Positions 34,321 to 46,206 of a DNA stretch of 64,000 nt are shown here, piece by piece; within the stretch, counting starts at the first letter, position 1; each line of letters begins with the position of its first letter. The notes beneath the pieces were generated by a model. It was given only the letters and a program-made list of their open reading frames with translations. It was not told the origin of the DNA and made no database searches. The position numbers and the translations under genes were made by a program. Source of the DNA: Vanilla planifolia. Lineage: Eukaryota > Streptophyta > Magnoliopsida > Asparagales > Orchidaceae. The stretch covers positions 31,593,630 to 31,657,629 of the forward strand of contig CM043874.1 in the NCBI GenBank assembly GCA_023846275.1, written 5' to 3'.

Positions 34321-36475
34321 TTTTTATTGAAGTTCTTGTAGCTTGGATACCAGTGCCTCTTGATGACTACACTAGTGCATTTAGAGTTTGTGCAAATTCT
34401 TATAGAGTATTTCCCTATTGTTCCTTTCCCTTCCTCTTATCCATATTCCTAGATTTAGCTCTTACCATTATCTTACTTAAATTAGAATCATACAATACCC
34501 ATAGTTTCTACGTATATAAACATTTATAGCTAAGCTATAGTATATTTGTAATGATGCAAATGCATATGTTGTGTTGGTATCTTCACTCACATAAACCTCC
34601 TAACTTTGAATCAAAGTTTTGATATTAGGCTTTTACTTAACCAAACCATAATCAATTATAATAATAAAATATTTAAGAAGAAAATTATTATGTATATGAG
34701 GACAAATAAATCCTAAGGATTTAATAGTGAGACAAAAATCTGAAATCCAAAATCCAAATAAGAAATATAAATCAAATAAAACATTAGAATAAATAAAAAT
34801 TATAATTACAGAGTTCTATGTAAACATCAATATTGTATGATGTTCAAATTTAGTATATACAAAACTAAACTATAACTAAGATACCCAACTCTATAAAAAA
34901 CACTATCTACTATCATATATTAAGAGTAAGATCCTCTCTAATGATATCAAATCTCCTATCTCTTGGTATCATGGGTATATAACTAGTGAAGTAAATACTA
35001 TTAAGACTTTGGAGAGTTTCATTGGTAAATCAAATAAGATAAAAATATAAGAACTATTAAACATGATAATATAATATAAAATAATATTATAATAACAAAA
35101 CTATATGAAAATTATAGAGGCATGACCATGATACAAATCAAAGCATGCCATTATACAAAAGGTTCTTCCTTATATATTTATTCATTTTTTATTTTTTAAT
35201 GCATTATCTTCTATAAAGATAAAAGTTTTCTTTGAACCAATATCCTTTAAATCCATTAACCAATATTATATAATCTTGTCTCGTATCGAACCAAATAAAA
35301 ATGTATCTTAACCCTAACCATCTTAAACAAAGTATTAGTGGCATAATATGTACATATATATATGTATATATAAGAGCAATCTCACACTATCATATAAGAT
35401 CATATCACCTGTAAGGGTATCCTTATATATTATGAGAAAAATATCTCAAGAAAATAATTATTATATTTTATTTTATTTTTTATGCTTAAAATATTAAAAA
35501 CAATGTAAAATTTTAGTATCATTAGTATCATTACCATAAACAATACATACTTATAATCTATTTTGAAAACCTTTTATATGATTAACTTTATTTTGATGTC
35601 AATCAATTAATATCATAATACCAAAATAAATATTATTGAATAGAAGTAATGCCAAAACAAGTATTAGAATAATTAGATGTAACTAAAAAACCATACATCA
35701 TGCCACGTAGAAATAATATCAAATCAATATGAAACCATTTAAAACTTATAAAATATATTATCAGATTTACATTATAAGTTTCTATATTTATCTATATAGT
35801 TTCATGATATATTCTTTTTTTCTGATATTTTTAGTCTCTTATTTTCTACAATAAAATGCATATATTTAAATTGTTATTAGACTCTTTGTATAATTTACAA
35901 TCTTTATTATATTAAGCTAAATAAAATAGATAATTTTCCTTTTTATTATTACTTTAAGATAATCATATCATATAATTTAAACCATCATACAATAAAATTA
36001 GTACTCTCTCAAACCTTAATCCAACCCCTTTTTAACTCTACTAATCATAGAATATGAACATCCATATCTTACTTGCATGATCTCCTCATAAGCTTTTGCA
36101 TAATTTCCCATTGGGCTAATCTATCATTTCACCCAAACCAACTTTAATTGATATAATAAGATAGCTTTAATCATAAACTTATTCAATCTAACCTCCAATT
36201 CTCTATTCTCCAATTATCATATAATATGATCAATCTATTCTTTACCTATCGAACAAACTTATCTGTGGTCCATACAATCATATAATATGGTTTATTCTAT
36301 TGAATTGGTATGATCAAAACAACTAAGCCCAAACTACTCAACTACAATTTGAGAGTATGATCAGGTTAATTGCACTTGCACTATCTATTCTAGGAAACTA
36401 TAGAATCCCTCATCAGACTAAAGTCATCCTTCAATTAAATAGAGCAAAATTATTTGTACAATATGATTAACACCA
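34321..36475. other. AT-rich DNA, no gene recognised
   Basis: About 2.1 kb with no domain on either strand. It may include the 5' LTR of element A (minus strand), but no PBS or terminus was found. A short TA-rich run lies near 35348-35372. Confidence 0.5.
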
Positions 36476-36479
36476 TCAT

Positions 36480-37260
36480 ATTATATAATCTAACATAGAT
36501 AACATCTTCTATAATTCAAATTTTTAAAGTTTCAAATCAAAAATTCATATTCATTTCAAACTCATTATCAAAACTTTCCTTAAGCATTACCTGCATAAAT
36601 CTAGACTTGCATAAAATTAGTTGAACCAACTTAAAGGATACCATAATAAATCCATTACATCTCTAGTTTGCTTCTTTTGTTCTATTTCTACTCCCCTCTA
36701 GCTATGAGACCACACTTCTACTTCTTTACCTCTCCACAATCTCTTAAATCCTTTCTCTAAGTTCTAATAAAAAGTTCCAATTTTACATGCACTTTTTTCT
36801 TCCCTTTTCACAGCCTTCTCTCTTTAGTTAAGCCATTCTTGATGTAGATAAAATAGAATTAAGTTGTGAGATGAAATGATAAGTATAACAAAAAGACTTA
36901 AATGAAGAGGAATAAACTTAAGAGTATGAATTAAAAATATAAAGATTCACTTACCAAAGTGAACCCAAGAAGGTTACCAAGCTAACTCAAACACTTAAGC
37001 CACCAAACAATGCATTTTTTCTAGTCATAAATAATTCATCATTCATCTATTCATAAGAGATCATTTAAATAAAAGATTATAAGTATTTATTTAATACAAA
37101 AGAAAGATTTTTATCTACTACTTAAATATTTATATCAATATAATTCTTTAATATAAAAAGATGGTTTAAACCTACTTTTTAAAAACTTTTATCTATACTT
37201 TGAATATTTTGAGCACTTTCATTAATATATTACCTAACATATGTTACTTACCATGAGTCA
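36480..37260. repeat. LTR-like block, order A then B
   Basis: Sub-block A (36480-36880) contains 'cttcccttttcaca' and 'gttgaaccaacttaaagg'. Sub-block B (36880-37260) contains 'agacttaaatgaag', 'caaacacttaagccacca' and 'agagatcatttaaat'. Both recur at 37755-38600, same orientation, but in the order B' then A'. The long T/C-rich runs in A would be a purine-rich leader on the minus strand, as in LTR R/U5 regions. Confidence 0.65.
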
Positions 37261-37754
37261 CTTATCATGAGTCACCTATTATAGCTTTAATTTTATATCT
37301 CTAGTTACCAAACTACTATAGAAGATTCATTTTAGATTGAAATAAAAAATTGACTTAATATATTTGATAATTATTTAATTTATTCCACCTTAATTAGGAC
37401 TAGCTACTTTAGGCCATGATTACCTCTCTTTGTCATTGTTCATGTGTGGGCTTATGATAAATACTTCTTTTATATAATTTTAGCTCAAATTGCATTTAGT
37501 GTTCATGCATTTCATAATCTTTATGCTTATATTTAATTGCTCATTCCTATCATACGTCATTTCCCCCTATTTTGTTACAACATAATTTAATATCCAAGTA
37601 AAGATCCCACCAATTTTTTGGAAGAATAAAGCACCTTAAAGAAAAGGAGGAGATCTGATAACTTCATCAAATCAAGGCTTGATTGTTGGTACTTCACTAA
37701 CCATTAAGCCCCACTTAAGAAAGTGGTAGCCAAAACAACAAAAAAGTACGAAAA

Positions 37755-38600
37755 AATGACTTAAATGAAGAAAATAGAGTTTAGAAGATGAAAAATAAAG
37801 TAAGGATTCACTCATCAAAGTAAACCACCCAAGAGAAAGCCACTTAACCAACTCAAACACTCAAGCCACCAAAATAATACACTTTTTTAGTCACAACCAA
37901 TTCATCATTTATTCATTTATGAGAGATCCTTTAAATAATAGATTATAAGTAATTATCTAATATAAAAAGAAGCTTTCTATCTACTTCTTCAATACTTCAA
38001 TATCCATATAATTTTTTAATATAAAAATATGTTTTATACCTATTTTTTAAATACTTTTATATTTTAAATATTTTAAACATTTTAATTAATATATCACCTA
38101 ACATGTGTCACCTATTATATTATGTAATCTAACCCAAATGACATCTTCTATAGTCAAATCGTTTTTGTTTTAACTCAAACATTTCTATTCATTTCAAACT
38201 CATTTTCATAACTTTCTTACTTCATACATTATCTAAATACATTTAGGCTTACATAAAACAAGTTGAACCAAATTAAAGGTAACATAATAATCCATGCCAT
38301 CTCTAGCTTGCTTCTTTGATCCATTTCTACTCTATTCTAGCTATTTGATCACACTTCTTCTACTTCTTCTCCTTTTCTCTTTCTTTTAAACCCCTCCTTG
38401 TAAGTTGTAATAGAAAGTTCCAAACTTTCATGCACTTCTTCCTTCCCTTTTCATAGCATTTCTCTCTTTACTTAAATCCTTTCCTCTTCTTTTACTACTC
38501 TCTCTCTCTCCACCTCCATTCTCTTGACTTAATAGAGCTCTTTCTCCTTTTAATCCTTTGCTTAACATAAAAAAAATAACACATAAATCTATCTATAGTT
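37755..38600. repeat. LTR-like block, order B' then A'
   Basis: B' (37755-38115) matches 36880-37260 and A' (38115-38600) matches 36480-36880, all in the same orientation but with the two halves exchanged. On the minus strand a terminus-like 'tataacaacccaaatttt' lies near 38957, about 360 bp to the right. This would fit the start of an LTR containing A'. No target duplication was found. Confidence 0.6.
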
Positions 38601-39300
38601 GAGGTGGTTAAACAAGGGTAGCAAAACTCTCTTTATGACCTTAACAAATTTAAAAACTTTTCTTTATATCTTTTTCTTAAAAATTTTATAATTAATTATC
38701 TATATTTTCAAAAATTATAAACTACATATCATCTAGAAGATCTATTTCCAATTATATGCTCAAATAAAATTCCTAACCACATTCAAAACTATGTCAAGTT
38801 TCTTAAAATCACACCTATTGAAAAAAAAAATAATTAATCCATGGATATCACATTTTAGAAAATTAACTTAATTACATCAAATCATATATAATTGCAACTC
38901 TATTAGCTTAATTTTATGATTTATAGTATATAATGCATTCTCAAAATTTGGGTTGTTATAGTTTGCCTAAGTATTATTGATGAAAATACTATATCATTTG
39001 AAAAACATGGATTCTTATTGTTGATAAAAAGTGTCAAAAAAAGGGAACAAATGGAAATAAAAAGTGGAATTAAGAGAAAAATAAGGGTGGATATGTCCAT
39101 TTATTTCACTTTTATTTATAGGAGTGTTTAGTAAATTGATGTATATATATATATATATATATATATGGACCTAACATGACTCATAAGCTAAATGTGATTG
39201 TTTTTCATGTATGAATATGCAATTTGCCTATTGAGCCTTTAATAATTTACTAGACTTATTTTTTTAATATATTTTAGGTAGTTTAGATGCATACTATGAG
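38601..39300. other. AT-rich DNA with (AT)n, no gene
   Basis: Includes a TA-dinucleotide run of about 27 bp at 39141-39167. No coding domain. Confidence 0.55.
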
Positions 39301-39644
39301 ACTTTGGGAGGGTAGTGAGTTGAGTTGATTATTTTGGCATTACTAATTTGGTTTATAATTATATAATAATATATTAGGATTTGAATATTTAATAATTATA
39401 ATAATGTGCTAGTGTGATAGCAATACATAATTTTATATTCTATTACAAATATTTATAGAAAGGTTTGGTTTTGGTTTATTTAAAATAAAATACTTTTTAG
39501 TTGTTGCAAATACTTGGCATCATGACTTGGAAAGAACAAAATTAAGTTATGATGTGGTGACAGATATAAAATTCACAAGGTTTTATACTTAATAATAAGA
39601 TAATATAAGAAACTATTGCATTAAGTGACACTATAGGTGTCACA
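39301..39644 (+). mobile_element. 3' part of the 5' LTR of element D (left border unknown)
   Basis: Called because it ends in 'ggtgtcaca' immediately before a PBS, as plant Ty3/gypsy LTRs often do. Its start is set arbitrarily. No TG start with a matching second LTR was found downstream, where the element appears truncated. Confidence 0.45.
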
Positions 39645-39647
39645 ATG

Positions 39648-39659
39648 TGGTATCAAAGT
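39648..39659 (+). promoter_or_regulatory. Primer-binding site of element D (tRNA-iMet type)
   Basis: 'tggtatcaaagt' differs by two bases from the standard initiator-methionine PBS and follows an LTR-like 'gtgtcaca' end by 3 bp. It stands 1.3 kb upstream of a plus-strand gag relic, so its position is what a functional element would show. Confidence 0.65.
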
Positions 39660-39794
39660 AGGTCAGATACTTGACATAGGAAATATAATAAACATAGGGC
39701 GAGAAACTAGATGACAAAGTGAGTTAGATACTTGCTAAAAGCCAAATAACTTAGAAAAGGGTGACATCCTTAGATATGTGTGCTAGGTAGACAA

Positions 39795-40139
39795 TTCTTC
39801 TTTCTTTTCTTCTTTTTCTTCTTTTTTTTCTTCTTGCTCTTCTTTTATTTTTTTTCTTCGTCTTCTTCCTTTTGTTTTTCTTCTTTCTTTTCTTCTTCCT
39901 CTTCTTCTTCCTCTTCCTCTTCCTCTTCTTTTTCTTCCTTTTTTTCTTCTTTCTCTTTCTCTTCTTCTTCTTGTACTACTACTACAACAACAACAACTAC
40001 TACTACTATTACTGCTGCTACTTTTTCTTCTTCTTCTTCTTCTTCTTCTTTTCTCCTTCCTTTTCTTCTTCTTCTTCTTCTTCATCATCATCTTCTTCTT
40101 CTTTTTATTCTTCTTCTTCTTCTTCTTCAAACTTATTTT
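39795..40139. repeat. 345-bp pyrimidine tract (TTC/TTTC/CTT) with an ACT/ACA insert
   Basis: The plus strand is almost all T and C, dominated by TTC and CTT repeats. A short (ACT)n(ACA)n(ACT)n stretch at about 39973-40022 interrupts it. It lies in the untranslated leader of element D between the PBS and gag. The Phe/Ser/Leu-rich frame on the plus strand and the Lys/Arg/Glu-rich one on the minus strand are products of the repeat, not genes. Confidence 0.95.
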
Positions 40140-40929
40140 TTGTTTTGACCATTGTGTTTACATGTCTAATATACATGCAATTGCTATTCTCATACCTAAG
40201 ATAATTAAATGCACAAATATGCTTTCGTAATCCTTAAAATGAATCTTTCAAATAAATAAATTTAGAAATTGAAAAGTTAAAATAGTTCTAAAATAGAACT
40301 TAATGTAGGATACATGAAGGTCTACACATGGTATGTCAATAAGCATGGCTTTAAAACCATCAGAATGGAGAATTACATGTGATACATTATTTTTGACAAG
40401 GACTAAATAGGGCCTGCAATACTATATATTTGATCTAACAAGTGGTGCATCTTGTTTAAATGTTCAAACTCTAGAATGACATATGGTACAACAATATTAA
40501 ATTTATGATAAATCTCTTTACACATATCATATGTCTAGTATAAGAAAACTACAATGGATTGTTTGATCAATTTTAACGAATTTAGACATATTTGGAGTTG
40601 GTTCCAAGGAATCAAATTCATATATAAACCTTCAAACAATGATAAAAACGTTGTTGAAAATTAAATTATGTTTTCCATGAATATGTGTAAATACTCTTGC
40701 GTTTGGTACTTTTGCTAAAACTTTACTATTAAGTACTTATGGATACATGTTTTAAAACTTTGCTATATGCAAAATAGAATATGGAAATCCTAGTTCCCAT
40801 GATGAGAAGTTAGCAAGTTCTAAAAATGAATTGGAAATGAAAGAACCCTCTTGAGAAGAGACAAAATAAAAAATAAAAGAAATGGTAGTAAGTATACAAG
40901 CTTAGCAAGGGTTATCACTTGAAGGGAAA

Positions 40930-41700
40930 GGATTGGATTGCACCTAGTTGATTCTTTCATGGAACAATTTTTGAAGCTTCATCCACCTCACTGTATTAAC
41001 ACCATTGTTCCAATGTAATAGGCTTTGTTGTAGTGGATTAAGATGGATGGCATGACATGCTTGGGGCATAAGTGAGTCTCCATTAATACCAGATGGTGCC
41101 AATTATCATTGGTGGCAAAGGAAATAGAGACTTTTCTTTGAGAGAAAAACAAATTAAAAAAATTCATGGATTATATTTTGACATAAATTTTAGATGTAGG
41201 TCATCCCAAAGTTTTTAAGAGAAAAGATGTAGTGAATTCATGTAATTTTGATAGAGAAGATCATCTATTACAATGTTTAAGTGCAAGTTCTCTATGCTAA
41301 CCAAATATGCGCCATAAATGACTCCTACTAAGAAACAAAAATATCACATGTTAATAAAGGGTCTACATGATTCTATTAGAATCATTATGGCTCTGATGCA
41401 ATTCATTACTTATACGAAATTAATGGACATTGCATGACAAGCCAAACATAGTCGTGCTATTATAAAAGCTTAAAAATCTAAACAAAGAAAATAACATTTT
41501 CAAAAAATGGTGTGCAAAAACTCATAATGGTTTCAATAACTTGATCAAGATTACAATATTCTTTAAGATTAGGAATAACGAAGAAACCTGTTTGTAAAAC
41601 TAATGGAAAGAATCACTAGGGTTGAGCATAATAAGATGAACACCATCAAATGCTTTGCTTACAAGGAGATTGTAAATTATCCTAGAGATTGTCCATGAGT
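40930..41700 (+). pseudogene. Gag and zinc knuckle of element D
   Basis: 'FLKLHPPHCIN' (about 40967) matches the start of plant gypsy gag. 'GANYHWWQR' (41097-41123) holds the AxxWW motif. 'KFSMLTKYAP' and 'LIKGLHDSIRIIMAL' (about 41285-41390) match the Y-F-LS-YAP and FL-GLRPDIR segments. The knuckle 'CFAYKEIVNYPRDCP' (41651-41695) has lost two of four zinc ligands (Cys2 to Tyr, His to Asn). At least three frames are involved. Confidence 0.8.
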
Positions 41701-41919
41701 CATGGAGAAACCTATTGGTGGGGACAATACCAATTGAAGAGGATTTTTACATTAAAGTTCTATTATAAGAGGACCCGAATTCAATTCTTCTATTAAAGGA
41801 AAGGGGCAAGATTCAACAACTTAACCTCAAATGGGTCAACTATGAATTTATGCGATCACATAGAGGGAAGCTCTATCATTTCTTGATGTTATCAAAGAAC
41901 CTTATTAGTATTAAATAAA

Positions 41920-41967
41920 TCCATTGAAGTACTTTTTGATTGTAGAGAATCACATTCCTTCATATAT
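41920..41967 (+). pseudogene. Aspartic protease active site of element D
   Basis: 'VLFDCRESHSFI' corresponds to VLFDSGASHSFI. The catalytic Asp is kept but the following Ser-Gly is Cys-Arg, so the site is dead. It sits about 225 bp after the zinc knuckle, the expected position. Confidence 0.75.
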
Positions 41968-42437
41968 ATTACATTAGTTTCATGCGTCTTAGTAGATTGT
42001 ATCATTTTTTTATACCTCTTTATTGCTTAGTCTACTTATGTGTGAGGATATCATAATGAACAAACGTATATAAGAAAATGTTGTTTTCAATGAGAAATTA
42101 TTCAAATCTTAATTGATAGTAATTAATCTAAGAAAAATTGACATAATTTTGGGAAAAGATTTGTTAGACCCATATATTACCCTTATTACTAATAAAGAAT
42201 AAAAATTTATATGACTAATGGTTCCGAAGTTATTTTCTTTGGTAAGAGTAAGAAATTCCTATTATTTTATTAAAAGTAATGAAATTGGTACAAAATGGAT
42301 GTAAGTATTATCTAATCATTATAAATACCAAATGATGGAGAACCTCCTTAGGTGTTCCATAAGGAATTGTCACGATTTCCTTCTAATAAGAAGATATGAA
42401 TTGGTACTGATGTGATACCCAAAGTTGAACTATATCT

Positions 42438-42911
42438 AAGGCATTATATAGAATGGCACCATTAGAGCTACAAGAAATTAAAAAATAGTTATAAGAAATT
42501 CTTGATAAAAGCTTCATCATACTGAGTGTTTCACTATGTGGAATACCAAATCTATTTGTTAAGAAGAAGTATATGAGTCTATACATGTGAATAGACTATA
42601 AAGAGCTTAAATAGAATGACAATAAAGAATAAATCTCTTATGACAAGGATAAATGGGCTCTTTAATCAATAATAAGGAACAAAGATATTTTCAAAGATTG
42701 ATCTACAATATGAATATCATTAATTAAAAATAGATAGACATAAAAAAAATACAAAATTAAAATTAGTATGATTACTAAGAGTTATTGGTATTTTTTTGGC
42801 ATAATAAGTGCTCTAATAGTATTTATGGATTTGATAAATTAGATCTTCAAATAATGGTTGGTTGATTTTGTTACTATGTTCATTGATGTCAATTTGACCT
42901 ACTTTAATGAT
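42438..42911 (+). pseudogene. Reverse transcriptase of element D
   Basis: 'YRMAPLELQEIKK' (about 42447) is the start-of-RT motif, followed by 'LFVKKKY', 'IDYKELK' (about 42594), 'KIFSKIDL' (about 42685), 'FMDLIN' (about 42822) and 'MFIDVNL' (about 42877). The active-site FIDD is FIDV, so the second catalytic Asp is Val. Stops and frameshifts throughout. Nothing further of pol follows. Confidence 0.85.
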
Positions 42912-43020
42912 AAAATTCTGATACTAATAAATTCACAGTTAGGTGCACCCATATAGATGGTATCCATAGTTATAAACTATTTTGGGACATTCTATAAAAT
43001 TCTAATACCAATAAATTCAC
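42912..43020. repeat. 25-bp direct repeat pair, 84 bp apart
   Basis: 'aaaattctgatactaataa' near 42912 and 'aaaattctaataccaataa' near 42996 are near-identical, both continuing with 'attcac'. They sit exactly where recognisable RT ends, so they may mark a deletion or a small duplication. Confidence 0.6.
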
Positions 43021-43112
43021 TCTTATTAGTTATTAGAAACTGACATCATTTATTACATATCATTCTAGGCAAATTTTGTTTGAGCAATTTTTGCTATTAG
43101 TATGTTTTCTTG

Positions 43113-43114
<2 letters not shown>

Positions 43115-43145
<31 letters not shown>
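43115..43145. repeat. (AT)n microsatellite
   Basis: About 15 perfect AT repeats. Confidence 0.9.
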
Positions 43146-43147
<2 letters not shown>

Positions 43148-43149
43148 TA

Positions 43150-45525
43150 TGGTAAATAACCAAAGAAGCATGTGACTGATACCATAATCCATGTCAATTA
43201 TAAAGTCATATTTTTAGTCATCAAACATTAAGAAAATTAATAATGCAATTGAGTATTATGCCTATCTTATATTTTCAATGTAGTGGTCCCTTATTATGGG
43301 ATTCTTTTTCCTTATTTTTTAAAATTAGACATAATTTATTATTAGGATATATTAATGTACCATGTCTGTAGTTGATTGCCATATTTATATTGTTTAAGAA
43401 TGTCATTAACTTTGATTAAATCACATTTGACTATTAAATTTTTAATTAATTCCTTTTAATCAAATTATCTGTCAATTTATTAGACCATTTGATCCTAGTG
43501 ATTGCACCATTTAATTCTCTATCTATTTTCTCCTTATGTTTATATTATACCATCCATTCTCTCTATTAGGAAATTCAATATGCATAAGGTGATCATTATT
43601 AGGTCATCTTTTTAGTATTCAACAAAGACATTACCCAAATTCTCCAAAATTATCATATCATCTGATATCTACATCGAATCATTCAATTTGTCATCAGATT
43701 AGTGTCAAAATATCCAAACACTATTCTCAAAATCATCAAACCATCTAACAAAAAATTGTCTTTTTTAATGATCATCAAAGCATCTAATTCACATTGGAAA
43801 CTTCATGTTTGTAAACTCAAGAGTTTCAATTATCATTCCAATTTTTTTCTTAGAGATCTTAATGTGATGTAATCCTCATTAAAGACTCTCATGCAACCCA
43901 AGGCATGTTTATAATAAAAAAAGTCTATTGAATTTCTTGAAACTAAAATGTATTCATGAGGAAAACATATTTTGCCTCCAAAATCCTCTTATTCCTATGG
44001 CTTTTTGTAACATTCACCTTTTAAAATCTCTCTTCAATTGTCAATCTTAAACATATTCTTTGCCTCACTTGACACTACTCTCCACACATCTGGCATTTAA
44101 GCTTTAACAATTTTATGAAAAATTGGTTCTAATGATTTACTAATTATGGATTTAATGTTCATTTGATTAAAACCTTATAAGAAATTATATTTTTCATATT
44201 TCCCATTCCAATTAACTTCCAAACCTTGCCAAAAAAAATTCTAAAATCATTTATTCTTCACCTTTTTGACTTTTATATAAGTTTCACATTTTTTCAATAT
44301 TGTTTAGTATTTTAAATATGTTTTATATTTATCTCCCTCTTTTAGGATTCATTCCACCATACATCAATATAATTTTGTACAAAAATATCCTAATTAAATT
44401 AAATTTTAAAATTAAATATTAAATTATCCATATACATTTAGGATGTTATAGAAGTAATAGAGATAGAAGCCTTCTCGTGATTTTCTTGCATTTATCTTTG
44501 CTAATAATTGTGTTGGTAGTCTCAACAAGACTCATTATTGTTAAACCATTTATTAGTAATCTCATTACCTATTGAACTAATATGTCTCTATGTTGTGACT
44601 CTCATGTACTAATCAACATCAAAAGTATTTTGAAAAATTTCCTCAATGCCATAAAGCTGATGAGTGAACATTTCTCGTCTCAAACAACCCACTAAACAAA
44701 TATTTCTTGTAATTCTTATAAAAATTCATCTATATCACGCGATGGTTGACTTACCTAATATATGGACATGACTAAATCAAGATTACCTCTATTCTTATAA
44801 TAAGAATCTATAACTTAATATTTTGTCTACCCTATTCATTTTAACAAACGATCATCGCTTTACAACTACAATCTCATGGAGCCTCAACACTTTACCCTCA
44901 AGGGCAACGTTTTAAAAAATATTATTGTTTCCTTTTGTCAAATATTATAAATAAGATACTTTTATTATTTTTTTTCAAACTTTCTAAATAACTCTTTTTA
45001 CTCACAATAACAAGAAATAGCTTTAAAACATTGATTATGTAACATCAACAAGGTTTATATTTATTGTAAAGTTACATTAATTCAATCCTAATCGATCCTA
45101 AAATATAATTGCACACCACATTGTTTTAGATTACCTTGAATTCTTAGATCACAATACAAATTTTGCTCTTAACCTATTTAGCTGCTATTTGTGCTTTGCA
45201 GGAAAGAAATGCCATTATTGTTAATTTAGGTGGCACATTTTCAATGTAATTAATTGAATGACGAGGCCCAATATGTTATCAGGATAAGCATGAAAAATAA
45301 AAAAAATACTGATGATTCTTTTGGACGAAATTTAAAAAAAGGTTTTTGAAAATGTTATTAAATGTGAGGGAAAATTATTTGGAAATTATTCGATAGATTA
45401 TTTTTTATTTCACTTGGAAATTGAAAAATGTTTTCTTAAGCTGTCAACTACCCGGTTTGTATCCGGAAATGGAATTGATTTGACAGAAAATTTGTAGTCA
45501 GGAAAAATTAAAACGACATATTTTA
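43150..45525. other. AT-rich DNA, no gene recognised
   Basis: No domain on either strand. A minus-strand terminus-like 'tataacatcctaaatg' lies near 44455 but has no partner. The LINE insertion begins at its right edge. Confidence 0.5.
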
Positions 45526-45529
45526 AAAA

Positions 45530-46206
45530 ATGTTTATAATATATAGCACGGCTCTCAGGAGGCATCTCGTCTATTCATCTCTGTCTAGTGGGAATCCTGG
45601 CATGTCTTCAGATTTGCTTGTTATGCATGACTGGCTCCCCCCCCTAACAGGATTGATTAAAGTCAATTGTGATGCTGCGATTGGTGACTCCATAGCTGGC
45701 CTTGGTGTAGTTATGAGAGACTGCTTGGGTAGACCTCTCATGGTGGCGGGCAAGAGGATGATCTCAGTGGCTGCTGACATGATGGAGGTCCAGGCCATTC
45801 TTTTGGCATTCAACCTTCTTAGGGGATCCCTTCTCTAGTATCGCGCCGTGGAGATCCAGTCTAATTCGATGACTACACTTCAGGTAGCTCGGGATATGGT
45901 TACCAACCCCAATGGGGAGGGGGTGTTAGCTGTTACTCTTCAGTATGTTAGGGATATAGAGGCTCTCCGGTTTTCTCACATCCGCAGGGAGGGGAACGAG
46001 CCTACTAACTGGGTTGCCCGTGATGCTTGTTTTCATGAGTTTGTTTGGGTTCTTGGGGGATCTCTTCCCCAGCCTCTCCTCAAACTTATGCTGTCTAATT
46101 TTTTGTTTGATCTCCCTTGAGGATCTTACTATAAAACCTGTATGGCATTGCCACCTTTGATATAATGATATATCCTTTTAAAAAAAAAATAAAAATAAAA
46201 AATAAA
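45530..46206 (+). mobile_element. 5'-truncated LINE: C-terminal RNase H domain, 3' UTR and poly(A) tail
   Basis: A plus-strand reading frame of about 195 codons (45530-46117) is interrupted by only one in-frame TAG (45836-45838). 'LIKVNCDAA' (about 45655) is the first RNase H strand with its Asp. 'MMEVQAILLAF' carries the Glu. 'VEIQSNS' and 'REGNEPTNWVAR' occupy the LESDS and REAN-VADWLA positions, with both Asp changed to Asn. The domain is typical of the end of plant LINE ORF2. A stop, a short 3' UTR with 'tataatgatata' and an A-rich tail (46180-46206) follow. The segment is clearly GC-richer and less decayed than its flanks, suggesting a younger insertion. No certain target duplication. 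Confidence 0.85.

Larger units (their letters stand above)
39648..42960 (+). mobile_element. Ty3/gypsy LTR retrotransposon relic D (PBS-gag-PR-RT)
   Basis: Plus-strand landmarks in canonical order: PBS, long leader, gag (about 40930-41600), zinc knuckle (41651-41695), protease (about 41920-41967) and RT (about 42438-42911). The region after RT, which should hold RNase H and integrase, is absent; recognisable sequence ends near 42911. Stops and frameshifts are frequent. It is oriented opposite to element A and is a separate insertion. Confidence 0.85.

Noticed and set aside
34321..34380. PBS-like 'ggataccagtgcc' upstream of element A
   Set aside because: Only the TACCA core matches, and the position lies too close to gag without an LTR-like end.
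39780..40204. Open frames rich in Phe/Ser/Leu (plus) and Lys/Arg/Glu (minus)
   Set aside because: Direct translations of the TTC/CTT tract; no non-repetitive part.
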